Shown one piece after another: positions 30,631-41,308 of a stretch of DNA of 46,301 nucleotides. Origin of the DNA: Elusimicrobia bacterium GWC2_61_19 (lineage in GTDB: Bacteria; Elusimicrobiota; Elusimicrobia; Elusimicrobiales; UBA9959); assembly GCA_001799795.1 (NCBI GenBank), contig MGUD01000025.1, forward strand, positions 1 through 46,301, given 5' to 3'. Each line of letters begins with the position of its first letter. Positions within the stretch are counted from its first letter, which is position 1. Below the pieces are notes generated by a model. The model searched no databases, had not been told where the DNA came from, and saw only the letters and a list, made by a program, of their open reading frames with translations. The position numbers were made by a program, and so were the translations under genes.

Positions 30631-32151
30631 TCAATCGCCGGAGATAAGGCGCTCCTCCTCGAAAATGGCGCGCAGCTGCGAGAATACGAAAGCGGGGCCC
30701 AGGCCGCGCAGCACGCGCAGGAAATACCTGACCTGCCGCAGCAGCCAGCCCGGTGAAACGAGCCTGCGCAGCAGCCAGCGGCGCAGCGCCCTGGCGCGCA
30801 GTTTTTCCACGGCGCCGAGGTCTATCTTGGGGTGGCCGGCGACGTCCTGGGCTTTGCCGTCGTATTTCTCCCAGTTCCGGGTCTTCAGCAGCCCGGCGCG
30901 CTCCGCCTTGTCGAAAAACCGGGTGCCGGGGAAAGGCGTGCAAACGCTGACCTGGATGGTGTCCGAGCCGAGGTCTTCCAGGTAGGCCAGGGTTTCGGCC
31001 ACGCTTTCCATGTCGTCGTCGAAAAGGCCCAGCGAAAAGGTCGCGTGGGTCTTTATGCCGACGGCGGCGCACCAGCGCACGACGTCTTTGACCTTGCCCA
31101 GGTCCAGCGGCTTTCCCAGCGACTTGAGGAGCCGGGGGCTGCCTGTTTCCACTCCGAATTTTATGCCGACGCAGCCGGCCCCCGCCATCTTGCGGACCAG
31201 TTCCGGGGTAAGGTTTATGGCGTCGCCCATGCAGGACCATTTGATATCCAGTCCCCGCGCGGTTATTTGCGCGGTTATCGCCTCTACCTGTTTCGGGTTT
31301 ATCGTGAAATCGTCGTCGTCGAAGTAGATCTCCCGGGCGCCGTAACGCTCCTTCATAGCCTGCATCCCGTCCACCACGCGGGAGGGGGTGAAAACGCGGT
31401 ATTTGCCGTTTGAATACATGACCTGGTTCCACAGGCAGAAGTCGCACCTGTAGGGGCAACCCCTGGAGGCGTGCATCTGTATCGCCGGCCTGTGCTGGCA
31501 GAAACCGTCCCAATAGACCGTGGGGTCGGGCGCCCAGGAGGCGGGAAAAAGGTGATAGGCCGGCTCAGGGAGCTTCCCCAGCGGGTCGATGAGAGGGCGC
31601 GGCCCGGTGACCGCCGCCGAAGCGCCGTCCCTGTGCGCCAGGCCTTTTACCGCGGAGACCGGCTTTCCGTCGCGCAGCGCCGCCGCCAGCTCCGCCAGGG
31701 TCTCTTCGTATTCTCCGACCAGTATAAAATCCACGGCGGGATTTTCCGCCAGTATGGACTGCGGATAGACGGTGCTGTGCGGGCCGCCCAGGATGACCAG
31801 CGTTCCGGGGAGGGCTTTTTTTACGTCCGCGGCCAGGGCCAGGTCGCGGGAGATAGTCGCCGTCGTGGTTTCAAAGAATACGGCGGAGGGGGTCTCGTCC
31901 GTTATCCTGGCGAGCAGGCGGTCGACCGGCAGGTCCAGGGCCACGCAGTCGCAGACCGTCACGGCAAAACCGTCGCGCAGCAGCCAGGCCGCAGCGTAGG
32001 CGAGGAAAAAAGGGAAGGGCAGGTAATGCGGCAGGGTGCCCGGGCGTTTTATGCCGGAATGAGGCCAGCGGGAACCTGAGCGGATATAATATTTTTCCCT
32101 TTCCCCGCGCAGCGGGAAAGAGTAGAGGGGGTTGAAGATGAAGAATTTCAT
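30631..32151 (-). CDS. Radical SAM protein with N-terminal cobalamin-binding-like domain (1)
   Basis: A 506-residue protein. The first 200 residues form a cobalamin-binding-like Rossmann domain (FFIFNPLYSFPLRGE, then VILGGPHSTVYPQSILAENP and FILVGEYEETLAELAAAL). The radical SAM core has the iron-sulfur motif C232-x3-C236-x2-C239 (CPYRCDFC). The C-terminal part (about 430-506) is a basic helical module (RRLVSPGWLLRQVRYFLRVL) of a kind also seen in the other two radical SAM proteins here. Members often methylate or rearrange unactivated carbons of sugars, lipids or peptides. The start at 32151 matches family N-termini; it has no strong ribosome-binding site. Confidence 0.82.
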   Translation of the reverse strand: MKFFIFNPLYSFPLRGEREKYYIRSGSRWPHSGIKRPGTLPHYLPFPFFLAYAAAWLLRDGFAVTVCDCVALDLPVDRLLARITDETPSAVFFETTTATISRDLALAADVKKALPGTLVILGGPHSTVYPQSILAENPAVDFILVGEYEETLAELAAALRDGKPVSAVKGLAHRDGASAAVTGPRPLIDPLGKLPEPAYHLFPASWAPDPTVYWDGFCQHRPAIQMHASRGCPYRCDFCLWNQVMYSNGKYRVFTPSRVVDGMQAMKERYGAREIYFDDDDFTINPKQVEAITAQITARGLDIKWSCMGDAINLTPELVRKMAGAGCVGIKFGVETGSPRLLKSLGKPLDLGKVKDVVRWCAAVGIKTHATFSLGLFDDDMESVAETLAYLEDLGSDTIQVSVCTPFPGTRFFDKAERAGLLKTRNWEKYDGKAQDVAGHPKIDLGAVEKLRARALRRWLLRRLVSPGWLLRQVRYFLRVLRGLGPAFVFSQLRAIFEEERLISGD

Positions 32152-32191
32152 TGGGTTAAGTCCGGCCGCGTTCCTGCCCGGCGCCGCGCGG

Positions 32192-33574
32192 TCACTGCAG
32201 GTCAAGGCGGCGAAACAGAAAATTTTTAAAATTTATCCAAACCCGGCGTACACCCAGCATCCCGTGGCGCCGTACCAGGCTGATATAGTAAGCCGGCCTG
32301 AAATAGAACTTCTGGGAGAGCATGTCGAACTGCTTGAGTATGTACGCCTCATCGAACTGTTCCCCTGTAAAATGATGACCGGAGAAATCATGCCTGTAAT
32401 GCGCCCAGTCGGAGGCTGAAGCGCTGTTATAAAGCTCGGAACCGGGATAGGAGGTGAATATCCCCACCCCTATGACGTCGGGTTCAAGCTCCCGCGCCAG
32501 GTCCAGGGACATCTTTTCGCTCTTTGGGCCGGACCCCGGCAGGCCTACTATGAAATACATGCCGGTAAAAAAACCGTGCCGTTTCGCCGTGGCGACGGCT
32601 TTCCTGACCTGGTCCAGCTGGATGCCTTTCTTTATCCGTTTCAGCACCTCAGGGTCGCCGCTCTCCACGCCGAACCAGAGCGAGTAGAAGCCGGCTTTTC
32701 TCATGAGCGCCGCCAGGCTGTCGTCGAAATTGTTGACCCTGACCCCGTTGGGAAGGGAGAAATGCACGTTCCATTTTCTGGCTATGATCTCCTCGCAGAT
32801 GGCCTTGGCGCGCGCCGTGTCGAACGTGAAATTGTCGTCGATGATGTGTATTTCCCGGTAATGCCTGTTCTCTATCAGCTCCCGCATTTCCGCTATCACG
32901 TTCCCGGCGCTGCGCAGTCTCTGTCTGGAACCGAAAACGGATTTGCAGCAGAAGGTGCACTGATGGGGGCAGCCGCGGGTGGTGATGACGGAGGTTATCG
33001 GTTTGGCTTTGTATTCTATGATGTGGCTGTTGTAAATGGCTATCGGGAAGGCGTCCCGGTCGGGGAACGCGATGGAGTTGATGTCCGCTATCATGGGACG
33101 GGCCGGGGTCAGGACGATCTTCGCTCCGTCGCGGTAGACTATGCCCGCGACCCCCCCGAGCCCTGTTTTATTTTCGAGGGCCGCGCATAATTCCACCGCC
33201 GTGACTTCGCCTTCGCCGACCACGCCGATATCGATCGAGGGCTGTTCCTTAAGGGTGCGCTCCGGCAGGGCCGATACGTGCGGCCCCCCCAATACGGTGG
33301 TGACGGCGGGAAAGTGCTCCCTGACGAGATCGAGCAGGGCCGCGGCCTCGCGTATCTGGCAGGTGTTGGAAGTGACCCCGAAGATATGCGGCGGGTCTTT
33401 TTTGATCCGCTCTATGACCCGGGCATCGTTCAGCTTTTCCGCGCGGACGTCCAGGATGGTAACCTCATGGCCCGCTTTTTTAAGGGCGCCGGTGAGATAG
33501 GCGAGGCCCAGCGGGATGTACTGCAGGTCCGCCCGGCGTTCCTTCATCAGCGGGGTCGCGAGGATTATTTTCAT
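32192..33574 (-). CDS. Radical SAM protein with N-terminal cobalamin-binding-like domain (2)
   Basis: A 460-residue protein of the same type as its neighbour. The N-terminal domain runs MKIILATPLMKERRADLQYI to about residue 140, with VLGGPHVSALPE and VVGEGEV. The cluster motif is C202-x3-C206-x2-C209 (CPHQCTFC), followed by a second Cys (C210) and EIHIIDDNFTFD, GVESGDPEVL, GLPGSGP. The C-terminal part has FYFRPAYYISLVRRHG. Substrate unknown; it probably acts on a lipid-linked sugar or lipid carrier in the glycan pathway. It is transcribed before the first radical SAM gene with a gap of 40 bp. Directly upstream is a 142-bp spacer without a clear promoter. Confidence 0.84.
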   Translation of the reverse strand: MKIILATPLMKERRADLQYIPLGLAYLTGALKKAGHEVTILDVRAEKLNDARVIERIKKDPPHIFGVTSNTCQIREAAALLDLVREHFPAVTTVLGGPHVSALPERTLKEQPSIDIGVVGEGEVTAVELCAALENKTGLGGVAGIVYRDGAKIVLTPARPMIADINSIAFPDRDAFPIAIYNSHIIEYKAKPITSVITTRGCPHQCTFCCKSVFGSRQRLRSAGNVIAEMRELIENRHYREIHIIDDNFTFDTARAKAICEEIIARKWNVHFSLPNGVRVNNFDDSLAALMRKAGFYSLWFGVESGDPEVLKRIKKGIQLDQVRKAVATAKRHGFFTGMYFIVGLPGSGPKSEKMSLDLARELEPDVIGVGIFTSYPGSELYNSASASDWAHYRHDFSGHHFTGEQFDEAYILKQFDMLSQKFYFRPAYYISLVRRHGMLGVRRVWINFKNFLFRRLDLQ

Positions 33575-33716
33575 GCTTTAAGAGGATTTTGTCAGCGCAG
33601 CGGAGCTTCGCCTGGCCCGCAAAAAAGTGAATTCCGCCATGAAAGACGCCGCGGACAGGTTCCTAGGGCTATGATAGCAAGTATGCGTCGAGTAAGTCTA
33701 TTTGGCGCCCGCCCAG

Positions 33717-34786
33717 CTACCGTTTCCACCAGCGCTTTATGAAATCCGTATTTTCCAGCGCCCACCGGCACGTAAGTTCCAGGCGTTTAGCGCTGGTCTC
33801 TTCGGGCCGCCAGCCCCAGTGCTTTTCGGCCAGGCCGGAGTCGGTGACGTAATAAGGGACGTCGTACGGGCGGGTAGCGGCGATCCCTTCCGTCCTGCCG
33901 GGGGCGGAAAAAAAGCCGCGGCAGAAATTATCAAGTTCCAGCAGGGACATGGAATTCTTCGTCCCGCCGCCTACGTTGACGGTGCGCGGGGCTTTGCGGC
34001 CGGGGTTCCGTACCTGCCGGAGGAGCAGCCCGGCGACTTCTTCCGCGGAGACCCAGTCCCGCACCTGCAGGCCGCGCCCCCCGTAGCCGATGAATTTGGG
34101 GCGCAGGCCCAGCGCGTAAGAGCAGGCCCAGAAAGAGAATATTCCCTGGTCGGCCTTGCCGAACTGGCCGGGCCCGCCGATGACCCCGGCCCTGTTGATG
34201 CGCAGCGGGAAACCGAAGGCGCAGGCATACTCCTCCGCCATGACCTCCGAAGCCAGTTTGGTGGCTCCGTAAAGCGAGAGGGGGGCCGCGGTGGAGAACT
34301 TCTCGGAGACGCCGTGCGCGGAAAACCCGGGAACGGCCTTGCCGCCCGCGGCCGTAAAGCGCAGTGGGGTTTTCCTGAGGGGGAGGGCGTTAAGGGCGTC
34401 GGCGGAATAAACCCGGCTGGTGCTAAGCAGGATAAGACCGGAGCCGCGCTGCCTGCAGTGTTCCAGCAGGTTGAGCGTCCCCCCCAGGTTTATCCCGGTG
34501 AGCTGGGCCGAAGTGGTCCCGCCCCCGACGGTGCCGGCGAGCACCGACGGGTTCGCCGCGCAGTCTATGATCCAGTCGGCGTGCGGCAGCGCGTCCAGGT
34601 CGGCCGGCACCCTGACGTCGCCGTGAAAGAACCTGGCCCCGAACTTTTCCAGGAAAGGCAGGTTGCTCTCGGAACCCCTGCGCGAAAGGTTATCCAGGCC
34701 GAAGATCTCCAGGCCCGGGGAGGATTGTGCCAGGCGGGCGGCCACGCGGCTGCCCACGTAACCGCAGATCCCCGTTATCAGTATTT

Positions 34787-34790
<4 letters not shown>
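33717..34790 (-). CDS. NAD-dependent nucleotide-sugar epimerase, CDP-paratose 2-epimerase-like (1)
   Basis: A 357-residue extended SDR. Starting with GTG, the product begins [14 protein letters not shown] with the GxxGxxG dinucleotide motif, then [15 protein letters not shown], the motif typical of CDP-paratose/tyvelose epimerases. The catalytic triad includes S123 (LLSTSRVYS), Y174 and K178 (LYGATK), and [14 protein letters not shown] is another element of that subfamily. The GTG is chosen because it overlaps the stop of the preceding epimerase gene by 4 bp (GTGA). It would alter a nucleotide sugar, probably a deoxyhexose, for the polysaccharide. The exact substrate cannot be read from sequence. 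A 142-bp spacer separates it from the radical SAM genes. Confidence 0.8.
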
Positions 34791-35839
<1,049 letters not shown>

Positions 35840-35900
35840 GTGATATCCTTTTCGCGAAAAGTGAGGCGCCGCAGCGTCTTTTCCCCGTGTTAAAAGACCA

Positions 35901-35906
35901 ATTATA
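35901..35906 (-). promoter_or_regulatory. -10 element upstream of the tandem epimerase genes
   Basis: TATAAT reads on the minus strand from 35906 to 35901, immediately past the stop of the upstream membrane glycosyltransferase and 61 bases before the epimerase ATG at 35839. No convincing -35 was found. It may start a separate transcript for the epimerases and the genes after them. Confidence 0.4.
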
Positions 35907-37598
35907 CTAAATAAGACCGGCCGTCATTATCCGGCGCGACCGGCCGGCGCCGGGGCCTGACCGCGGTCCCCGGCTCTTTTGGAAAACATAAATATAATTC
36001 GGGATAAAGAACATGCCTGGAACCTTGCCGCGCAGGCGGAACCTGAAAAATGAGAAGGAGGCTTCAAAATCTTTTATTTTGCTGTAGCCGTATTTCCGCG
36101 CGGCCGCTCTAAAATCCCCGCCGGCAAGCCCCGCGGCTTCCTGGTCCGTAATTATTATGTAGTCGGGCCGCAGGCTGCCCAGTTTGTCGCAGGCGACGTC
36201 CGTTCCCCATTTTCCGGACGACAGCCGGACATAGGCGTAGTCAGGCAGCCCGGCGTGGTCCGGGTGGCGGTATTTCCGGTCTATAAGGCCGGGGCTGAAC
36301 CAGGACGGCTCGCGCAGCAGGCCGATGGTGGAGCCGGGTTTTATCTCCGCGGCCATCCATTCGGAGGCGGTGTCCCGGATGTCCTGCACGGACAACAGGC
36401 CGAAATAGGCCGTATAGAAAATAAAGGCCTGGACCGCCACCGCGGCCAGCGCGGTGCGGCCGGCCCAGGGCTTCACCCCCCAGGCCCTGGAGAGGGCCGC
36501 CGCGGCCAGGATGGCCATGAAGGGCAGCGCCGGCAGTATGCGCCCCGGCGTCGCGCCCTGGCCCGCTTTGAAAAATAACGCTGTCAACATAATGACCCAG
36601 GAGAGCAGGAGCATATCGTGCTTCGACCGTCTGACCAGGGCCGCGGTCACGCCCGCCAGGCTGAGGAGGAAGACCGGCAGGCCCATGGCTTCCGTAAGCG
36701 AACCGGCCAGGAAAGAGATATGTCCGTAAAAGGAAAGACCGTTGCCCGACGTGGCCACGCGGCTCACCGCGCTCATCCCTTTCATGAAACCGGGGAGATC
36801 AAGGAAGGTGTAGGGGGCGCCGATAAAAAAAGCCGACAGCGCGGCGGCGAAAGCCAGGAACAGTTTTCTTTTTCCCGGGGCGGCGCTCATTAAGTGGGCC
36901 GGGAACAGCATTATGAACAGCGGGAGCGCGGAAAATCTTGTGGCGGCCGCCAGGCCCGTACTGACGCCGGCCAGGACGTAGTCGCGCAGTTCCCCTTTGT
37001 CCACGATATTCTTCATGAAGATGAACGCGAGGACGATCCAGAAGACCCCCGGCACGTTCATTATGATATAGCGGGAGTGGACCACATGCGCCGGCATTAT
37101 GGCCGTGAAGAACGCCGCCAGCAGCCCTGCAAGGGGCCCGAACATGTTCCTCGCCAGGATGAATACCGCCATCACCGTCAGCAGGCCGTAGAAGACGGAA
37201 AGCAGCCTGCCGGCCAGGAAGAGTTTCGCCATTTCCCCTATATGCGAGTAATAAAAATCCTTATCCGGTGTCAGGGTAGCGTATTTTAGCGCTGACAGGA
37301 CCTTTAACAGGGCGCCGTAGGTATAGATGTTGAACGTGCCCTCGGACAGCGCGTACGGGAGTTTGTCGCTTACCGGATTGAAGTCCAGCTTGGCCGGGTC
37401 CATTCCCTGCAGGGCCGTAAGCGCGGTGGACTCGTCGCAGTTGTAGGTGGCGGTGTGGAACCGGTTGGGCAGGCTCCAGGTTACCCAGGAAAGGCGCAGG
37501 GCCGCGGCGCAGATAAGGATCAGGGCGAGGGCCGCTCCGGTCCGCAGCCGCCTGCCTTGCGGCAAGGCGCTTTTTGAGTCATCTCCGGTTGACGTCAT
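35907..37598 (-). CDS. GT-C type membrane glycosyltransferase (GT39-like)
   Basis: A 563-residue membrane protein with about eleven spans over the first 400 residues and a soluble periplasmic C-terminus. The first external loop has [16 protein letters not shown], an acidic Asp-Glu pair like the catalytic site of polyprenyl-phosphate-sugar transferases, followed by [13 protein letters not shown]. The C-terminal region ([13 protein letters not shown]...) is soluble. The gene overlaps the methyltransferase gene by 4 bp (ATGA). It is the last gene before the internal promoter for the epimerases. The acceptor substrate is unknown. Confidence 0.75.
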   Translation of the reverse strand: MTSTGDDSKSALPQGRRLRTGAALALILICAAALRLSWVTWSLPNRFHTATYNCDESTALTALQGMDPAKLDFNPVSDKLPYALSEGTFNIYTYGALLKVLSALKYATLTPDKDFYYSHIGEMAKLFLAGRLLSVFYGLLTVMAVFILARNMFGPLAGLLAAFFTAIMPAHVVHSRYIIMNVPGVFWIVLAFIFMKNIVDKGELRDYVLAGVSTGLAAATRFSALPLFIMLFPAHLMSAAPGKRKLFLAFAAALSAFFIGAPYTFLDLPGFMKGMSAVSRVATSGNGLSFYGHISFLAGSLTEAMGLPVFLLSLAGVTAALVRRSKHDMLLLSWVIMLTALFFKAGQGATPGRILPALPFMAILAAAALSRAWGVKPWAGRTALAAVAVQAFIFYTAYFGLLSVQDIRDTASEWMAAEIKPGSTIGLLREPSWFSPGLIDRKYRHPDHAGLPDYAYVRLSSGKWGTDVACDKLGSLRPDYIIITDQEAAGLAGGDFRAAARKYGYSKIKDFEASFSFFRFRLRGKVPGMFFIPNYIYVFQKSRGPRSGPGAGRSRRIMTAGLI

Positions 37599-38494
37599 CT
37601 TTTGTCGGGCTTTCTCGCGTACATTATGAGGTTGTCGCCGATATTGGCGTAGAACGTGATATCCGAAAGGCCGAGGGCCTTGATGCCGGCTCCGAGCAGC
37701 GCGAAAGGGCGGTCGACGTAGCTGCGCAGGCGTTCGAGGATGAAGCCCAGGTCGCAGACTTTGCCGCTGGCGGCGGAGGTGTACCTGCCCGGTTCAAAGC
37801 CGGCGGCCCGCAAAAGCCTGCCGAGGGTGGCCGGGGAAAAGAAGTAAAGGTGTTCCGCCGGGCGCTGCATGCAGGCCCACCTGCCCCCGGTCAGCCGCGC
37901 TATGGCGCTGGCCGCGTTCGGGGTCTGGATGACCAGCAGCCCGCCCGGTTTCAATATCCTGAAGGCCTGGCGCAGGTCGGCGCGGGGGTCCGGGAAGTGT
38001 TCCAGCACATCCCACATGGTGACGGCGTCGAAATGGCCGTCGGGCAGGGCGGCGTCGGCAAGGGCGCCGGTGAACACGTTCAGCCCGGCGCGGTCCCTCG
38101 CGGCGGCCGAAGCGAGGGGGGAAAGTTCCACCCCGCTGGCGTCCCAGCCGCTCTCCCTGGCCGTTTCTATGAAGAAGCCGCTGGCGCAGCCCACGTCCAG
38201 GAGGCGGCCTTTCTGTCCGCCGGCCTCCCTCTCGAACCCGGCCATCTTCCTGCGGAACGTGGCCTTGATGTTCTTTTCATCGGCCAGGTAATCGCCGTAG
38301 CCGCAGGTCATGGGGTCCGGGCTGCGGTAATAGGCGTCCGAGACGTAGATAGAGGCGATCTCGCCGGGTTCCAGGCGGGGATTGACGTAGAGGAGGCCGC
38401 AGTCCCGGCAGCGGACTATGCGGAAACCGTTGACCAGGTATTTTTCGGCGCTTTCACCGCTGCCGCAGACCGCGCAGTTGACGTTCTGGGGCAT
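37595..38494 (-). CDS. Zinc-ribbon SAM-dependent methyltransferase
   Basis: A 299-residue protein with an N-terminal zinc-ribbon (C7, C10, C29, C32) followed by a class I methyltransferase. Motif I is LLDVGCASGFF at about 97-107, the acidic residue after strand 2 is in GVELSPLA, and MWDVLEHFPDP is a classical motif after strand 4. QTPNAASA and HLYFFSP follow. It has the same cysteine spacing as the product of 2314-3222 but lacks that protein's extra cysteines. Such enzymes act on nucleotide sugars or glycan ends; C- or O-methylation of a deoxysugar would fit the locus. It lies 5 bp after the radical SAM gene and overlaps the GT-C gene by 4 bp. Confidence 0.85.
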   Translation of the reverse strand: MPQNVNCAVCGSGESAEKYLVNGFRIVRCRDCGLLYVNPRLEPGEIASIYVSDAYYRSPDPMTCGYGDYLADEKNIKATFRRKMAGFEREAGGQKGRLLDVGCASGFFIETARESGWDASGVELSPLASAAARDRAGLNVFTGALADAALPDGHFDAVTMWDVLEHFPDPRADLRQAFRILKPGGLLVIQTPNAASAIARLTGGRWACMQRPAEHLYFFSPATLGRLLRAAGFEPGRYTSAASGKVCDLGFILERLRSYVDRPFALLGAGIKALGLSDITFYANIGDNLIMYARKPDKR

Positions 38495-38499
38495 GGCGT

Positions 38500-39909
38500 T
38501 CAGCGTACCTTGAGAAGGTGGAGGCCGGCGACGACGTGCCGCGCCAGTTCCCCGAAGGAACGGATCCCGGCGGCTTTTTTCAGCACATAGGAAGGCCGCA
38601 AATAGAATCTTTTGTACGCCTGCTTGGTCAGATTTTCAAGTTCTTCTCTTGTCAGGTGTTCGTTCCAGAGAGAGGGGGTGAAGTTTTCGTCCGGGTTCTG
38701 CGCGTACTTCTGCCAGTAGTCTTCGGAAAAAACTCCCAGCCGGAGCGACTCGTCGTAGAGCTCCGTGGCGGGGAAGGGGGTGGTGATGCTGAACTGGACG
38801 AAATCCGGCTTGAGCTCAAGTGCGAAGTCCACGGTCTTTTTTATGTGCTCGCGCGTTTCGCCCGGGGAGCCTATCATGAAATCGGCGAAAGTGGTGATGC
38901 CCAGGTCCCGGGTGGTCTTGAAGATAGCGCGGACCCGGTCGAGGTCTATGCCCTTCTTCAGGGTGGCCAGGATCTCCGGGGTGCCCGCCTCCACGCCGTA
39001 TTGTACGCGCTCGCAGCCTGCCTTCTTCAGGGCGGCCAGCATTTCAGCGTCGACGGTGTCCACGCGGGTGCGGATGTCGAAAAGTATTTTGAGGCCGCGG
39101 GCCTCTATGGCGGCGCAGAGCTTGAGCACCCGCTCCTTGCTTATGGCGAAGGTGTCGTCGAAGAAAAAGAATTCCCGTATGCCGAGGGCGACGCACTCCT
39201 CCAGTTCCGCGATGATGTTCTCCACCGAGCGCGGGCGCCAGCGCTGCCGGCTGGTGGCGCAGAAGGAGCAGTTGAAGGGGCAGCCCCGGCTGGAGATGAA
39301 GGTGGTGACCGGGGCTGTCTTGGCGATGATCGAGGTATACTTCCCGTAGGGCAGGGAGCGGCGGGAGGGGAAGGGCAGTTCGTCGAGGTTCTCGATGGGG
39401 TCCGCCTTGGGATTGGTGACCGCGGCCCCCGCTTCCTTAAAGGTAAGCCCTGGAACCTGCCGGAGGTCGCCGCCGGCGGCCAGGGTGTCGGCCAGTTTGA
39501 GGAAGGCGGCCTCGCCCTCACCGGAGACGGCGAAGTCCACGTTCTTCTGGGCCACGGTCTCGCGCGGGTAGATGGTCGGGTGGGGGCCGCCGGAACAGAC
39601 CAAAATGCGCTCGTCCGCGGATTTCACGACGGCGGCGACTTTAAGCGCGTCCATAAGGGCGAAAGTCAGGGTGTAGATGCCCACCAGGTCCGGCTTTATT
39701 CTCTCCACCGCCGCCTTGATCTCCGGGTAGCCCATTTCCTCCACCTGGGTGTCCAGGACCGTTACCTCGTGCGAGGAGTGCTTTTCCATGTAGGAGGCGA
39801 TATAGAGCAGGCCCAGCGGCGGGTAATGGCCGAGCTTCTGGTTTATGAAGTTGGGCACAGAGGTCTTTATCATGCCCTGCTGCGGGGGAAAAATGAGCAG
39901 TGTTTTCAT
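38500..39909 (-). CDS. Radical SAM protein with N-terminal cobalamin-binding-like domain (3)
   Basis: A 469-residue protein with the same three-part plan as the two radical SAM proteins at 30631-33574. The cobalamin-binding-like domain has LLIFPPQQGMIKTSV, CSGGPHPTIYPRETV and VSGEGEAAFL. The cluster motif is C210-x3-C214-x2-C217 (CPFNCSFC), then EFFFFDDTFAISKERV, GVEAGTPEIL and GSPGETREH. The C-terminal module has FYLRPSYVLKKAAGIR, similar to the RPAYY module of the second protein. The gene overlaps the GT2 gene by 4 bp. It probably modifies a lipid-linked sugar or its precursor. Confidence 0.85.
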   Translation of the reverse strand: MKTLLIFPPQQGMIKTSVPNFINQKLGHYPPLGLLYIASYMEKHSSHEVTVLDTQVEEMGYPEIKAAVERIKPDLVGIYTLTFALMDALKVAAVVKSADERILVCSGGPHPTIYPRETVAQKNVDFAVSGEGEAAFLKLADTLAAGGDLRQVPGLTFKEAGAAVTNPKADPIENLDELPFPSRRSLPYGKYTSIIAKTAPVTTFISSRGCPFNCSFCATSRQRWRPRSVENIIAELEECVALGIREFFFFDDTFAISKERVLKLCAAIEARGLKILFDIRTRVDTVDAEMLAALKKAGCERVQYGVEAGTPEILATLKKGIDLDRVRAIFKTTRDLGITTFADFMIGSPGETREHIKKTVDFALELKPDFVQFSITTPFPATELYDESLRLGVFSEDYWQKYAQNPDENFTPSLWNEHLTREELENLTKQAYKRFYLRPSYVLKKAAGIRSFGELARHVVAGLHLLKVR

Positions 39910-40598
39910 GCGCCGGCTCCGGTGAACCTGTTCTTGACCAGTACCTGGATGGATTTAAAGCCGTCCTTCCAGTTTATTTTCTTGCCGTCTCCATAAGTCC
40001 TGGGGACGTAGCTTATGGGAACTTCCTTTATTTTTTCGCCTTTCTTCAGGAGTTTCACCGTGAACTCGCAGTCGAAATCGAAGCCCTTGCACTCGAACCG
40101 CGTGCCCTTGATGGCGTCCATCCTGAAAACCTTGTAGCAGGTCAGCACATCGGTCATGGCCGTTCCGTAAAGCAGGTTGGTCAGCGTTATTATTATCCTG
40201 TTGGCCAGCAGGCTGGCCGCCCTGAATTTCGCCCCGCCAAGGAAGCGGGACCCGAATATCACGCGGGTTTCCCCGGAGACTATGTGTTTGAGCAGGCCGG
40301 GGTATTCCTCCGGGCTGACTTCCAGGTCGGCGTCCTGTATCAGGGCGATCTCGCCGGAAGCCCTGTCGAGCCCCTTCCTGACGGCGGCGCCCTTGCCCTC
40401 GCGCTTTTCCTCGTAGATGACCGTGGTGCCGGGGAAGTTCTCCTCGAGTTTCAGGTTTTCCCTGGTGCCGTCGGAAGAGGCCCCGTCCACCACTATGATC
40501 TCCTTCTCCATCCCGACCTGCACGCCGCGCACCCGGGCTATGATCTCCCGTATGGTCCCGGCTTCGTTATATACCGGTATTATAATGGAAAGCTTCAT
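39906..40598 (-). CDS. Glycosyltransferase family 2, DPM1-like (1)
   Basis: A 230-residue GT-A enzyme without membrane spans, similar to dolichyl/polyprenyl-phosphate sugar synthases. Elements: SIIIPVYNEAGTI at 4-16, EIIVVDGASSDGT, then the metal-binding QDADLE, FGSRFLGG and the acceptor-side segment GTRFECKGFDFD. The C-terminal GKKINWKDGFKS is also found in the second GT2 at 43586. It would make a polyprenyl-phosphate sugar, the donor used by the GT-C transferases in the same locus. It overlaps the nucleotidyltransferase gene by 4 bp upstream and the radical SAM gene by 4 bp downstream. Confidence 0.85.
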   Translation of the reverse strand: MKLSIIIPVYNEAGTIREIIARVRGVQVGMEKEIIVVDGASSDGTRENLKLEENFPGTTVIYEEKREGKGAAVRKGLDRASGEIALIQDADLEVSPEEYPGLLKHIVSGETRVIFGSRFLGGAKFRAASLLANRIIITLTNLLYGTAMTDVLTCYKVFRMDAIKGTRFECKGFDFDCEFTVKLLKKGEKIKEVPISYVPRTYGDGKKINWKDGFKSIQVLVKNRFTGAGA

Positions 40599-41290
40599 CC
40601 TTTAGCGCCCCAGCCGCGGGTTTCCTGGTTGGCTTCTTCAAGCTGTGAAACCCGTTCTATGCCCAGCCAGTAATCCTTGAACTCGTACTTGCAGACAGGG
40701 CGGTTCTCCTTAAGCAGGACCTTTACCAGGTCGGGCATGGTGAAGAACCTGCCCCCGGGGATCCTGCGCGCGGCGGCGGGTGAAACTATGTAGATGCCGG
40801 CGGAGACGAGGTGCTTTGTGACGGGTTTTTCGGTAATGCCGGTGATGCGGGTCCCCTCCGCGGAGAGCGTGCCGAAAGGCAGCCTGTCCGCGTATTCCCG
40901 GGCGGCAATGGTCAGGTCAGCGCCGCTCTTTTCGTGAAAACGCAGCATCCGGTTGAAGTCGAGGCGCGTCAGTATGTCCCCGTTCATCACCAGGAACGGC
41001 TCCCTCAGGCCCTTTATCAGGCGCAGGGGACCTGCCGTGCCGAGCGGTTTCAGTTCGCGTGTGTATTTTATGGCGACGCCGAATTTGCGGCCGTCCCCGA
41101 AATAGGCTTCGATGAGTTCCGCGCCGTACCCGAGCGTCAGGGTTATATCCGTGATCTTCAGGGAGCGCAGGCGCCTTATTATATGCTCGAGGATGGGTTT
41201 TTCGCCCACCGGGAGCAGGGGTTTCGGTATGGAAAAAGTGAAGGGGCGCAGGCGCGTGCCGGCCCCGCCCGCTATTATTACCGCTTTCAT
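40595..41290 (-). CDS. Sugar-1-phosphate nucleotidyltransferase
   Basis: A 231-residue NTP-transferase-fold enzyme. Signature elements: AVIIAGGAGTRLRPFT at 3-18, K23 in KPLLPVGEKP, VMNGDIL (D105, Mg/nucleotide site), LGTAGPLR, SAGIYIVS. It lacks the left-handed beta-helix of GlmU, so it is a simple activating enzyme of the RmlA/GalU/HddC type; the sugar is not identifiable. It produces the nucleotide-sugar for the LegB/DegT/epimerase steps. It starts 18 bp after the LegB-type gene and overlaps the GT2 gene by 4 bp. Confidence 0.87.
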   Translation of the reverse strand: MKAVIIAGGAGTRLRPFTFSIPKPLLPVGEKPILEHIIRRLRSLKITDITLTLGYGAELIEAYFGDGRKFGVAIKYTRELKPLGTAGPLRLIKGLREPFLVMNGDILTRLDFNRMLRFHEKSGADLTIAAREYADRLPFGTLSAEGTRITGITEKPVTKHLVSAGIYIVSPAAARRIPGGRFFTMPDLVKVLLKENRPVCKYEFKDYWLGIERVSQLEEANQETRGWGAKG

Positions 41291-41308
41291 CGCCCCTCCC
41301 CTGAAGCG

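Noticed and set aside
33575-33716. 142-bp spacer with short frames on both strands: a plus-strand stretch ending AADRFLGL and a 20-codon minus-strand frame ending three bases before the radical SAM start
   Set aside because: Neither has a ribosome-binding site or recognisable similarity. They could be gene remnants, but the evidence is too weak.
38518-39996. 492-codon plus-strand open frame antisense to a radical SAM gene
   Set aside because: The minus-strand gene has a CxxxCxxC cluster motif and the expected neighbours; the plus frame shows no domain.
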